In this document: piece after piece, positions 10,893 to 21,851 of the stretch
Layout of the letters: every line of letters begins with the position of its first letter
How positions within the stretch are numbered: position 1 is the first letter of the stretch
From: Zygaena filipendulae
Taxonomy: Eukaryota; Arthropoda; Insecta; Lepidoptera; Zygaenidae
Length of the DNA stretch: 64,000 nt
NCBI GenBank assembly: GCA_907165275.2
Contig: OU015663.1
Location: 632,501 to 696,500, forward strand
Direction: 5' to 3'
Translations under genes and position numbers: made by a program
The notes under the pieces: generated by a model
What the model saw: only the letters and a program-made list of their open reading frames with translations
What the model was told of the DNA's origin: nothing
Databases searched by the model: none

Positions 10893-11100
10893 TAAGACAA
10901 ATTTTAATGGCGCAAACAGAAATTTAGCTAGTACCTGCTGAATAGTTCGTGGGGCGAAAAAAAGCGATTATTTTACTTTAAACTAAACCTATTTTGTTGT
11001 AAATATTAATTAAAAATAATCACTTTTACCAATTGATACGGTAATTATAAATAACTGCTATACATTCATCACTTTGTAATATAATATGCAAATACGATAC

Positions 11101-11360
11101 GGCTATTTCACAAAATTTTTATTTTTAGTCCGTCCTGTAGATTGATAAAAAAATATTAGACACTTACGACACTCTATTTTTAAGTAAACTAAAAATAATA
11201 GAGATACGTTGAGTCGAAATGTCGCGTGACGTCACAAGCAGGTACAGTTTTTACCTGCATATGACGTTACGAGCCCCCACTTCCAAACTTTAATGCGCAA
11301 AATATACGCGTCTATTATTTTTTATTGTCTAATTGACGGACTAAATAGAATTTAAAAAAG
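11101..11360 (-). mobile_element. MITE-A copy 2
   Basis: Diverged copy. One GTGACGTCAC remains; the second site has become ATGACGTTAC. The terminal region is shortened. Confidence 0.75.
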
Positions 11361-11732
11361 AAATTGTCAAATAGCCTTGTCAAATAACCGAGACGCTTTA
11401 AGCTTCAGTCTTGTAACCCTTTATTGCATGTTCAAACTTGAATACCACTGAACAAAGTTATTTTAATATCAACACAGCAACACGTTTGAGTTTCAGCGCA
11501 GCCCAAGGGATGGAAGCTAGGACGGCCGCGCCGCTTTCACAGAGGTGGAAATTTGCTTCTTTGGTTTTTTGAAACAAACTTCTGGATTGGAAGTGAATGT
11601 ACTGAACCTAAGCTAAACTAAGATATGAATTCGATATTACTAAGAGCTAGTAATATAAGGAGTATTATAGTTTTGATGCAAAAATAAAATGTATTAGATG
11701 TGTATAATGGACTTATCTTTTTTTCGTGTCCG

Positions 11733-12030
11733 TTACATAAATGAGTCCCTATTTCCCTTGGTCACGGCATCACGCGTGAACGGCTGGACCAATTTCGCTA
11801 ATTCTTTGTTTGTTGCGTTCGTTATTGTAAGGAGAAGAAGAATAAAAGAAGTGTGGAGTTCCTGCGGGAATCCCGAAAGTCCCACGGGTGAATCTCCGAT
11901 ACGGTTGGACCTATTTTGACGGGCCTTTCACAGCTAATTAGCTGATGTTATAAGGAGTAAATAAGGCTATACCTTGTTGCGGGAACTCAGAAACTTACAT
12001 GGGTAAAACCGCGGGGCAAAGCTGGTGCCT
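11733..12030 (+). mobile_element. Helitron-like variant with GTCACGGCATCACGCG module
   Basis: Begins ATTTCCCTTGGTCACGGCAT and reaches GGTAAAACCGCGGGG. The same variant 5' module occurs at 15870-16035 and 38096-38270, and in reverse at 23930-24115, so it is a distinct subfamily. Confidence 0.55.
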
Positions 12031-12082
12031 ACCATATAATTTTTCAATACATAAATGTATGCAATTGTTTTTTTTTTTTCAG

Positions 12083-12149
12083 TCATAAACAAATCACAAA
12101 AGCTTTCTGCATTCAAAAACCAGCTCGGATCGCGCCAAAACTTCCGTAG
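12083..12149 (+). CDS. Possible 67-base internal exon, unrecognised
   Basis: A run of 12 T followed by CAG precedes the segment, and TAG|GTAAGG follows it, so both splice sites match consensus. One frame is open throughout (I-N-K-S-Q-K-L-S-A-F...); the other two contain stops. I recognise no domain and see no partner exons. The sites could be chance, since T-runs before CAG are common in this AT-rich DNA. Confidence 0.2.
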
Positions 12150-12521
12150 GTAAGGGTCGCAGCTGACGAGCAACTGAAGCAATATTGTACGTGACTGTAT
12201 CACTTATGGCGACGTTCTGACGCGCTAGAAATGGATTTTTCGGTTTAAAAAAGCAGTTAGCGAGTCAACACTGTTCCTCACGAAAGTTGTTACTTGGAAA
12301 TCCTTTAGCTTTGAAGTTTTCTTAGTTCAAAAGAAAAGTTTCAACCTAAAAGAGTGCAAGATTGAAGGAGAAAATCACAACGTTGCTTTTTGTATTTCTT
12401 TATTTAGTTTATGAGGGCGCTTCGCAGTGACAGATATACACATAAATACTCTGTCCTGCACTTTAAAATTAAATTGTAACGTTTGTACCTATGTACATTG
12501 TACAATCTACCTACTTAAATA

Positions 12522-12841
12522 CAACGTGTTAATGAATTGACCAAAAACCTTTTATACCCCATTAAAAAAACAATAATGTGACTAAAATATAAATTATGTC
12601 GAAAAAATTAAGTTTAAAAGTTATTCAACATTAGTTTGGAGGTGACCTATCTACGAAATTTCAAGCGCTACGCCCGCGCCTGCGAGTCAATGACCGATTC
12701 GAATTTTTTGCTACGGGCGGCGTACGCGCCAAATATTGTATTATAAAAATTATAACCTATATTAAAACATGGTGCGATCAATTTGGAAGTCGATTCTGAG
12801 CAAACTACTTTCTAGTTTTCAGTTAATTCATTAACACGTTG
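12522..12841. mobile_element. MITE-B copy 2
   Basis: 320 bp with CAACGTGTTAATGAATT ends and TA-containing flanks. It lacks part of the AATTTAGACATGG segment present in the other full copies. Confidence 0.85.
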
Positions 12842-12869
12842 TATAACGATCGTTAAATCATGAAGTAAT

Positions 12870-13078
12870 CTATACTAATTTTATAAAGAGGTAACATTAT
12901 TTTGTAAGTTTGTTTCGTTTTTTTGGGTAGGTATTTGAAGTGTAGATTCGATTCCATAGAAATTCTTTCACTGATAGAAAGCTACAGTACCTAACTCAGT
13001 GTTAAAGGAGTTCTTTGGTACTTTTCGTGTTCCCGAAGGATTGCCGGAATTCATGCGAGTAAAACCGCGCAGCTAGTT
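12870..13078 (+). mobile_element. Helitron-like element
   Basis: Starts CTATACTAATTTTATAAAGAGG and ends GAGTAAAACCGCGCAGCTAGT. It belongs to the AAAGCTACA subtype also seen at 44518. Confidence 0.6.
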
Positions 13079-13534
13079 ATGACAGTATTTTTATTGATTG
13101 TTTTAATATCCATGTAAGAATCCTATCAACACTACTTCACTCTTTAAAATAAACGCAAACACTCTAATGACAAATATTTAATTAACACTTCTTATTCGAT
13201 CTCATGACAAAAATTAATGAATTATTTTCTCGTTGCTGGCCTAGCACCATCCCTCTAATATCGACTTCCCCCTCCGAAACTTCTCCGTAGAGGGGAAACA
13301 GTGCCTGATTGGTCGATGGTGCTACGCCCGCGACCTCTATGCTAAACTTTAATCTTATTGTATTATAGACAAATCATCTAAAGTTAGAAACTACAGGTGG
13401 CGCTAGATTAGTTTTACAATAAACATATGCGAGTTGCACACAGGCGACAACATACATAATAATAATTAAAAAAATAGTATTTAGGTACCCAATTTGACTT
13501 ACTTACAACCTACCTACCTACAGACATCAATAAT

Positions 13535-13740
13535 TTCTTCATCACATATTGTAAAACAAATTCCTCCGTCGCGTCTGTCTGGCTGTTCGCGATAAACTCA
13601 CAAACTACCGAACAGATTTTCATGCGGTTTCCACCAATAGATAGAGTGATGCAAGAGAAATGTTTACACGTATAGTTCAACCTGAAATTCCCGTGGGAAC
13701 TCCGAAATTACCGCGAGTGAAACCGTGGGGGACAGCTATA
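13535..13740 (+). mobile_element. Helitron-like element, GTTCGCGATAAACTC subtype
   Basis: Contains CTGTTCGCGATAAACTCAC and CACCAATAGATAGAG, ending GTGAAACCGTGGGGGACAGC. Relatives lie at 42170-42357 and 60230-60438. Confidence 0.6.
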
Positions 13741-14189
13741 GTTTCAAATTAAATATGATAAATAAGAAGATAAATATTTTTTATAGCAAGTTAGAGACGT
13801 AAAATCTTGTATAGAAAACTATTAAACCGACTTGCCCGTGGATTACAACGGATTATCCTGTTGCGGATTGTACGCCGTGAGTACAGTCAGGGCCAAAAAA
13901 ACGTAAACACTTTCCCCCGACGTTGAACTTTATATCTATTGCAATAATATTCGAGGAAAGGTACGCCCGCAGAACATATAGACGTGACATTAACTCAGTT
14001 TAGCATGGAAACAAAGGAAAACTGGTGTCGCCGCATGATTGTACTACACAAAACTATTCATCACGCAAAAAAACATTAATTAACGTAACGAAATTTATTA
14101 AACGCCTTTTGCTTAGGTTTTAACTTAGTCGTTGTTTACAAAATTCACAGTTTTGGGAGTATTGTGGAAAATATATTCGGGATGCCAAC

Positions 14190-14628
14190 AATAGTATATT
14201 TCATTACAAGTGTGGAAAGGCTGTCATTGCAAAGAGTTCCGACAAATGTCGACCCGAGCCGAGGCGCAGCCGAAGGTGAGGGTTGACAGTCGGAACTAGT
14301 TGCAATGACGGTTCCGCACGTGTACTGAACAACTATTTTTAATACAGTTACGAAAAAATTAAGCAATTTAATAAAATATCAAAAACACAACAAACTCAAC
14401 TAAGTTCCAACTGTGATCAAGAGATGGCGCTAGTCGTATTAGTAATGCGAAACCTACGTTTCGCAATGCAAAAAGTGTGTCAAAGTCGTGTCGCCATTTT
14501 TGACAGTTGGCAAAGAGAACGCACGAGTTCGGGAAAGGTAAACAAAAAGCTCGAGTATGTAATAGCCCACATCCCGAACGCTAAACGTCCCTGCAATACG
14601 CCACTTTTTGAGCAACTGTATTAAAATA
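14190..14628. mobile_element. Hairpin/ORF repeat, copy 1
   Basis: Two modules are present. The first is a hairpin with arms GTCATTGCAAAGAGTTCCGA and GTCGGAACTAGTTGCAATGA around a GC-rich loop. The second is bounded by TTTTAATACAGTTACG and GCAACTGTATTAAAA and holds a 66-codon frame. This arm pair has a mismatch (CTAGTTGC instead of CTCTTTGC) shared with the copy at 28333. Confidence 0.75.
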
Positions 14629-15030
14629 GTATATTTCATTACAAGTGCGGAAAGGCTTCACCTTCGGCTGCGCCTCGGCTCGGGTCGACATTTGTCGGAA
14701 CTCTTTGCAATGACGGTTCCGCACGTGTACTGAACAACTATTTTTAATACAGTTGCGAAAAAAATGAAGAAATTTAGTAAAATAATAAAAACACAAACTC
14801 AACTAAGTTCCAACTGTGATCAAGAGATGGCGCTAGTCGTATTAGTAATACGAAACCTACGTTGCGCAATACAAAAAGTGTGTCAAAGTCGTTTCGCCAT
14901 TTTTGACAGTTGGGAAAGAGAACGCACGAGTTCGGAAAAGGTAAAGAAAAAGCTCGAGTATGTAATAGCCCACTTCCCGAACGCTATACGTCCCTGCAAT
15001 ATGCCACTTTTTGAGCAACTGTATTAAAAA
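14629..15030. mobile_element. Hairpin/ORF repeat, copy 2, with inverted loop
   Basis: Directly follows copy 1. Its loop (CACCTTCGGCTGCGCCTCGG) is the reverse complement of the loop in the other three copies, and its left hairpin arm is missing. The second module carries an 87-codon frame identical to that at 56835-57098. Confidence 0.75.
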
Positions 15031-15365
15031 ATAAGTTTTTGGAAAGTTAGAGCGTTTGCTCTAACTTCCTTAGCAACCGTGGCGCGCCTGCCCTGCCCAC
15101 GTGACGTCATCTCTAGTCATTTCTTTTCTCTGTGGGCACGCCCTCCGATACATGACAACCGCACGTAGCCTCTCCTCAGGTGGTCACGTATAAAATTGCC
15201 GTCGGGTGGCAGCGCCCCACTAATTCCCAGTTTCTACATACATTCAAGATCGTTACTTGCCAGTATTTGAACTCAGTTATTCTTTTTGGTAAACGAGAAA
15301 TTAAATTTCGGTTGCAGTAACATAGGAAAACTTAGTTTACTAGGTGTATGCGCGCGTGATCAATA

Positions 15366-15689
15366 GGGATGTGGACTACTTTTGAAAATCAAAATTCTAA
15401 TTAGTCCGTCAGTTAGAAAATAAAAAAAACAATAGACACGTATTTTTTGCTTTTTTAAATAAATTAAAATATACAGAGATAAAGCGCATTAAAGTTTAGG
15501 GTGAGGAGGTCGTGACGTCACTAACCGCTAAAACCGGCATACAAACTGTCAGAATAGTGACGTCACGCGGAATTTCAACTCAATATATCGCCGTTTTTTT
15601 TGATTACGTAAAAAAAGAGAAATCACGTGTCCAATATTTTTTAATAATCTACAAGACGGAATAAAAAATAAAAATTACTCGACATGCCC
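15366..15689 (+). mobile_element. MITE-A copy 3 (complete reference copy)
   Basis: 324 bp from GGGATGTGGACTACTTTTGA to its imperfect inverted end GTCGACATGCCC. It contains TCTAATTAGTCCGTCAG, two perfect GTGACGTCAC palindromes about 50 bp apart and CAAGACGGA near the far end. There is no coding capacity. Confidence 0.9.
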
Positions 15690-15735
15690 ATTGCGAGTCG
15701 AACTCGCACCCCGAGGGTTCCGTACAAACTTGTAC
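15690..15735 (-). mobile_element. tRNA-related fragment
   Basis: Minus-strand GGTGCGAGTTCGACTCGCAA resembles a B box with its T-arm. The rest of a tRNA or SINE is absent. Confidence 0.3.
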
Positions 15736-15869
15736 GTTTTTTGTGAAATTACTATATGGTAGGTTCTACATAATATTACTAAGTGGTTTTCGGATTTTCC
15801 CTTCAACGTGTGCCATATAAGAAATTAGAATTATAATTATCTATAATATAAATAAATAAATAAGTATGT

Positions 15870-16035
15870 AAAAATGAATCACTATTTCCCTTGGTCACGG
15901 CATCACGCGTGAACGGCTGGGCAAATTTTGATAATTCTTTTTTGATATTTTTATTATTGTAAGGAGAAGGAGAATATGAAAGAAATTTAAAGTTCCTGCG
16001 GGAATTCCGAAACTCAAGCAGTACAGCTTGTCATA
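15870..16035 (+). mobile_element. Helitron-like variant, truncated
   Basis: The TTGGTCACGGCATCACGCG module is followed by GAGTTCCTGCGGGAATTCC-like sequence and an eroded end (GTACAGCTTG). Confidence 0.5.
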
Positions 16036-17435
16036 TTATAATTACCAAAACTTACGTTTCAATGAGTCATAAAAGGCTGTATCTTTTGATGGCGTTAAAT
16101 TTGAAGGTTGATTTGTTATCTTTAAAAAATTTAAAAAAAATTGAATAAGTAGGTACATAAAGATTTAAATTTTCATTGTTATAGGTACTTAGGTACGTAG
16201 TTTTGACCAGTAACTCGAGAAAATGTCCCCAAATAATTATTAATTTATCCCGAAATTCATACACTTATTAGAAACTTGAACTAGTAATGAGACTTCTGGG
16301 GTCACAACAGCGTTTGTGGAACACGCGATAACAGGGCGCAGTTGGAAATTTAAGTTTACGGTCCAAGTTACATGTAGTTTGTCGTATAGCCTTAGTTTCT
16401 AGAGCATTGCCTGTTTCAAAGTCGTTTGATCAGCTATTTGTTTTGATAATTACTAAATATTAAAATATGTATGTTGGAAAAATAATAATGTAGTTAGATA
16501 GATATAACGTTTCGTCAAAACGTGTCATATGAGGGTTTATAAGTAGCCATTGAAGAGTTTTACTATTCACTAGAACCTATAGTTACCAAGCCCAATCTAT
16601 TGCATGGATTCGTCAAAATAATCACATGCGGCAAAGCTCAACTCACAATATTATTTTGTGGATAACAAACGGCACTTTGTTTAGTAGCTTGTATAGTAGA
16701 GGAAAGAAAATTGCGTCTTTAGAAGTTGCAAGCATCCTGACATACTAGAGTTAGGTTTGGAGTTAGCAAATGGAATTTAATAACGGTTTGTGAACCACAC
16801 CACAACACATATTTGTCTTAAGCATAGTACAAATTCCAGATCGTTTTTAAAAGAACGAAAGATACAAATTTCCTGCGACAAATAGTAAGTACATTACCAG
16901 TGAATTGCGCTGATATTTTGGATAAAAATTTTGGTTGTTGATGAAGCTTAAGCATAATATTCAATGATTTTTTGAAAGCCACTCAAAATTAAGAAAATTT
17001 GTTGTACATTGCACAAAACGTGATCTCTTATGGATGCTATATTTTACCGCCGTAAGTTTATGATTCAGTCTCCATATCTTACCAAGAAACGATATAGTAC
17101 AAAAGACCGCGAACTTGTAAGAACTTCGATGCGAAGATTTCAAGTTGTTTGGAGTAAGGTGGAGAAATAACAATGTGAGGACAAGATAACTGTTACTTTG
17201 GCAAAATATCATGAGACAATTCTACTTTTAGTTAAGTGAGTGATAAGTATAAAACTGGTAAGGGGAGTCAGTATTTCTGTTGTGATGTCGATACAAATTT
17301 AATCTTTGTCTAAATTATTCCAATTTACTATGGTAATTAGTTAGTCTATACATATAACGTAATTAGAAGCTACATTTCACCGTAAAGCTACAAATAACAA
17401 AAAAAAACTATAATTTACAATATGATATTATTATT
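16036..17435. other. Unique AT-rich DNA, no gene seen
   Basis: Small frames (65 and 83 codons, minus) lack domains and splice context. No matches elsewhere in the window. Confidence 0.45.
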
Positions 17436-17695
17436 TTTTTTTTATGTCATAGGGGGCAAACGGGCAAGTGGTACACCTGATGGTAAGTGATTACCGCCGC
17501 CCATGGACATCTGCAACACCAGAAGGCATGCAGGTGCGTTGCCGACCTGGAATTGGGATGGGAACTGGCTTTCAAGTGGGGCTGCCGGAACACACCGTTA
17601 GGGGCTTGGTGACAGATTTGCAACTTGAAGGTGGTAGCCAGCCAGCCGGGCACTAGAGAGCGCCCTACCGCCATGCTATGGTTTCCTCACGATGT
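17436..17695 (+). mobile_element. SINE-like lepidopteran repeat
   Basis: Contains the GGCAAACGGGCAAGTGGT ... CCTGATGGTAAGTGATTACC ... GCAGGTGCGTTGCCGACCTG series. Diverged reverse copies occur at 49960-50055 and, as a short fragment, at 25055-25092. The 62- and 75-codon frames here come from this repeat. Confidence 0.65.
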
Positions 17696-18004
17696 TTATT
17701 AATTTTATGGGAGTCGAAAATTTATAACTCAAAATAAATGTAATTGTGAATAAGTCATTGCTATTAAAAATATAGATATGATATTTACATCAAATTAAAA
17801 TGTATTTTTACACATATAATAAATTAAATATTTTGAATTTATTCTTGTCTTTCATAAAAAGTTATGGTCCGAAAGTACTTCAGCTAATTTTCCGCGTGAG
17901 TACTAGAAGCAGCAAGTACTGAGGTTATCAGTTAGCAAGCGTAAACACGTTGGTTGTAATTGTAAACCAGCGACGGCTTTCAAAGAAACTGCTAAAGAAA
18001 TAAA

Positions 18005-18220
18005 TTATGTCATTTGGTAACGCCTGACGTTTTTATTATAGCTAAATACCCCAGCAACAATGAATCCGCTCTCGACATTTGAGAAATGAGCAGGAGTGTA
18101 CAACATCGATTCTTCACCGGCCATTAAACTTTGAACAACAAACGCCTGGCCGGCGTTTCTTAAAACATGATTCATCCCTAATGGAACTCTTAAGGAGTAC
18201 CTACGTTTTAACGTCTTGAA
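18005..18220 (-). CDS. Coding-like stretch, unrecognised
   Basis: A 71-codon open frame contains an ATG at 18175 and reads M-N-H-V-L-R-N-A-G-Q-A-F-V-V-Q-S-L-M-A-G. It has varied, protein-like codon use and no similarity to repeats in the window. TTAG just before the ATG could be a splice acceptor. I recognise no family, and a chance frame remains possible. Confidence 0.22.
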   Translation of the reverse strand, partial: FKTLKRRYSLRVPLGMNHVLRNAGQAFVVQSLMAGEESMLYTPAHFSNVESGFIVAGVFSYNKNVRRYQMT

Positions 18221-18414
18221 CTATACCTACTCACTTTGTCCTGTGGACATGACGTGGCGGTAAAGGCCTGGGGAATATTTTTTTGTCAAATAAATTTCTG
18301 AAAGTGTCTGGATAAATGGTAGGTTAAATATGCTTATCCAAGCTTTTTATCTATCTGTGTAATTTTCAGCTCAATCAAACCTGTTAAACTGCCAGTTTCT
18401 TTCTAGAAAGCTGA

Positions 18415-18738
18415 TTAACGAAGAATTCTAGATACTGTTGAATCTATTAAAACACAGTTATTCTTGATATAAGTTTTAGTGTTTAAACTAAAATGGTTCC
18501 GGAGGTATTTTAAAAATTGACTCAGAAGAGTTGAACTGAATATAGGTACATACAAACTGACAGATGAAGTTTTTAACCGACCCTGTATACCAGTGTCTAT
18601 ATACCCGGCAACAATGAGTACAAGGAAGCGTTCACATAAAACTAACGGTGATAAAACAACTATCAGAACATCGTTAGACGTAATGTATAGAGCATCCATC
18701 CTCGGGGAGTTTCCTAGACCGCATCGTATAAATAACAT
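18415..18738 (-). CDS. Coding-like stretch with hydrophobic segment, unrecognised
   Basis: The 107-codon frame has a hydrophobic run, V-L-I-V-V-L-S-P-L-V-L, followed by L-V-L-I-V-A-G-Y. The upstream side is open beyond the ATG. The C-terminal third is low-complexity and may be intronic. It lies 200 bp from the preceding stretch on the same strand, so both could be exons of one decayed gene. Function unknown. Confidence 0.2.
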   Translation of the reverse strand: MLFIRCGLGNSPRMDALYITSNDVLIVVLSPLVLCERFLVLIVAGYIDTGIQGRLKTSSVSLYVPIFSSTLLSQFLKYLRNHFSLNTKTYIKNNCVLIDSTVSRILR

Positions 18739-18790
18739 AGCGATGCATTGTAGCGTTATGCCGGTTGAAATATGAAAGCAATATAATGTA

Positions 18791-20024
18791 GTTTGTTGGT
18801 TTCTCTGATTTATTGATAGTTCATTTATTACTATTTACTATCCAACTCTGAAATATCAAAATTGCAGAAAACCTCTCTCGAACAGTCGTAATTATGGCTC
18901 ATGAAATTACTATTGAAATAGCACAAATCAAATATCATTTGAACATCAATTATGTAAATAAATATTATAATTTAGTAGCAGATTTAAATGAGTAAACATT
19001 ATCGTCTAAATAAAAGAACAAAGTGGTTTTTTATAAAATGCTTGATTGAAAAATTTTGTTGTAGAAATATTTACAAGCAATCGTTACAATTATTATTAAC
19101 TCTTCCATTTTTAATAGCATTAAGTACTTATATCTACCTACCAAATATTTATTATAAATCAAGCATCATGAAGAGATTTCTGGAAATTTGATTGAAGGGG
19201 GTGAAAGGCGTAAAACGCTAACAAAAAAAAGGAATGTGATGAAATTAACATGATCAAACATGCTCATAAATTTTAAGTTGAATATTTTTTTTTTCAATGA
19301 ATCTATAAATAAAAACAAATTGAAAACATAATTGTGCTTTTAGAATCTGTTAAATACGACAAAGGAGGACTGAAATTTTCTAAGTACTTTATTAATAGAA
19401 ATAATTAGTTACTTACTATTATAAAATTTTGATCATTAATTTCAGTAAAATATTACATTCTCAGAACACCAAGCAAAATAACGATAATACATAATATTCT
19501 ACATCAAAAGCAGACAGCTCAAAATATAGCCTCATTAGCTACTCAATTCGCATACAAAGCGCTGCTTCCGCCCCTAAATACGGTGGAGTTATGATTCTCA
19601 ACAAGAATTAACAATTAATTAATCACTAAACTATGTTTAAACTCTGCCTAATTAATTAGAGGCAGTTTATCTTGCGCGCGATCCCGAGGGAGCTCAATGG
19701 AGCTTATAAGTTGCCAACTTACTCTATAAAATAGTAGGGAAATAATAAATATGCCCTTTAATTATTGGATGTGTAGCAATTTTAAGTTAACGAACTAGCC
19801 GTAGCCAATTATCCAATGTTAACTTTTGCAAGGGATCCTTTGTTTTATCAAATTAAACATTCTTTTAAATTTGTTAACTACGACGCTGAAAGTGGCTCAT
19901 TTCCGGATTGATAGAAAGTAGATTGACGGAAATATTAACTAATCGAGGGTTAAAACGTAACAGATAAAAGATAGTTCTTTGATTTTTGATTTTATGGAGT
20001 ATTTAAAAATGAATAAAAATGCAA
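18791..20024. other. Unique AT-rich DNA, no gene seen
   Basis: Long A/T runs and no repeat matches. The 67-codon frame at 18988 is Lys/Leu/Ile-rich and looks random. Confidence 0.45.
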
Positions 20025-20200
20025 ATCTTACTAATATTATAAATGTGAAAGTTTGGATGTTTGTTAATCAATCACGCAAAAACGGCTGAACGGATTTGGA
20101 TGAAATTTGGCATGTACGTTATCAGGGGTACCAGAGAAGGACATAGGGTACTTTTAACTCCGAAATTGACGCGGGTGAAACCGCGGGGCACAGGTAGTAT
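20025..20200 (+). mobile_element. Helitron-like element
   Basis: From TTACTAATATTATAAATGTG to CGGGTGAAACCGCGGGGCAC, with the central CTCCGAAATT portion shortened. It lies downstream of the Kir gene. Confidence 0.65.
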
Positions 20201-20497
20201 ATAATATTATTAAATCCAATTATGATAAGTTCAAATTGCTGATTTTTTATTGACCTAACCACTTGGGAGTGGTTTTGTTTTTTTTTTTCGAACGAGCGTT
20301 GTTCAGGTGTTATGAGTTGTTGAATCACAAAGAAATTTTATTAAAATATTTCTAAATCGTACTATACAAATTTTTTATAGTGAAAAAAATAATAATTAGG
20401 GTTTAGAAGTCCAATCCTTATAATATGTACATAGAATCGTTGCACCTTCTTATTTTAGTTACATAGTTCATAATATCTTCCATATCGATTTCCCGAA

Positions 20498-20503
20498 TTT
20501 TAT
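20498..20503 (-). terminator. Polyadenylation signal of the Kir gene
   Basis: AATAAA on the minus strand lies 66 bases past the Kir stop codon. It is the first canonical signal in the expected position. Confidence 0.55.
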
Positions 20504-20568
20504 TCGGTGATGACTTAGGTTTGATAAATTTTTGTAATTATTATTATTACACAATATTATTTATAACA

Positions 20569-21602
20569 TTAGCTTTCATCATATTCTTTAACAAAAGTTT
20601 CGTACTCAAACGTGGAACATAATGGCGTATCGACTTTTTCAGTGGTCGATAGCTTAGAGAAGTCAACGTCAAAAACTTTATTTTTATGGTCGTAATTTAC
20701 CATGGAAACGAGTCGGTGACCCCACAATACTTCGCTTTCAGTGTAACTGGACTTCGCTTGAACGGGCTGACCGGTAGATTCAATATGACCTTCCAATACA
20801 ACCAGTATTTCTATGTTACCGCATAGCAAATCCACAGCAGAAAGATCATAGAGCGGACTCTTTTCATTTATAACGTGTATCACAGAAACAGGCCAAAGAA
20901 AAAATGTCGATTCGCATCCATCCAGTTCAGTGTGAAGCTTAATTTGTGTGAAATCATCCAACTGATGACATTCAGTTTTCAACTTTATCAGGTACGCTGA
21001 AGCTTTGATATCCAGTATTCTTGACTTTCTCATGTCTCCTACACGAAATATCATGCACATTTTCTTATTTCTCAATGTTATCACGGCGTTTTTGCTGAAC
21101 AAAATGGTCTGTGTTCTTGATTTTGGTCTCGTTAATTTTGCAAACAGAATACCGACCATAAAAGCTTGGAATATAGAACTGAATATGCATTGTAGGCACA
21201 TAGCCACCACGGCTTGAGGGCATGCGAGTGTGACGGCCCTTTTTCCATATGCCACAGTTGTGTGCACTTCGACACTAAAGAGTAGTGTCGAGGTGAAACC
21301 ATAGATTTCATCGACACAGGGTGTCCAGTTTGTTTTGTTCTGATTTGGTGGTAGATGTTCATCAAGCAAGTCTCCATGGGCAGCGGCAATCGACCAATAG
21401 ATGGCGCCAAAGAAAAGCCATTCGCAAATGTATGCCGCGATGAAGTTTGTGACGGTCCACCTCCAACGCGCTTCGACCATGCCGATGAACCAGTCGGAGA
21501 ATATGCGTATCTTGTGATTGGACTTTGGTTTGTCGACATTGAAATCCCCATTTTTGAACACGGCTCTTGTTATTCTGTTTTTATGCAATCTTCTGTATCG
21601 TT
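20569..21602 (-). CDS. Inward-rectifier K+ channel (Kir), main coding exon
   Basis: Encodes the pore and cytoplasmic domain of a Kir channel, a tetrameric membrane protein that carries K+ inward. The exon follows TTTACAG and begins by finishing a Lys codon, then R-Y-R-R-L-H. Numbering uses the two-exon 383-residue model. An R-A-V-F-K-N-G-D motif lies near 52; TM1 about 88-112; paired extracellular cysteines 135 and 167; pore helix and filter T-T-V-A-Y-G 154-159; TM2 168-196; F-R-V-G-D-M-R-K-S 225-233; N-E-K-S-P-L-Y-D-L-S 285-294; S-Y-T-E-S-E-V-L-W-G-H-R 325-336. Two features stand out: filter Ala157 where Kir channels have Gly, and Gln185 at the TM2 site that is acidic in strong rectifiers. 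The PIP2-contact stretch reads P-K-S-R rather than P-K-K-R. The frame is uninterrupted and ends at TAA, so it does not look like a pseudogene. Confidence 0.93.
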
Positions 21603-21851
21603 CTGTAAAGTGTAATAGTATTTATGTAAATGATGCAGACGATGAAGCTGATATCACGATGGAAGAAATTTATTGCAACAGCACCAAGATAAATTATGCA
21701 TCAAAACATTAATGCCTTTGTAAAAATAGTAAATTTCTTGATTGTTGTTTGTGTATCGTCAGCTCCAGAGGACCAGAAACAAGTACATACACTGACTTTA
21801 CTCCGGCTAGTGATGATGAGATAATTTCAATTTTGAAAGTGAATTTATTAC

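Larger units (their letters stand above)
13905..15230. repeat. Dispersed repeat R, interrupted by two hairpin elements
   Basis: The flanks (about 13961-14189 and 15031-15180) match 33540-33905 in order. Shared landmarks are CAGTGTCGCC-like sequence, AATTCACAGTTTTG and TGCTCTAACTTCCTT. The intervening 14190-15030 is absent from the other copy. Family identity is unknown. Confidence 0.7.

Noticed and set aside
21132..21551. 139-codon minus frame inside the Kir exon
   Set aside because: Shadow of the Kir coding frame in another phase, as are the plus-strand frames at 21005, 21355 and 21518.
21586..21588. Start of the Kir frame at 21588
   Set aside because: The first codon is TTG, not ATG. The frame continues upstream to an AG acceptor at 21603-21604, and R-Y-R-R precedes it, so this is mid-exon.
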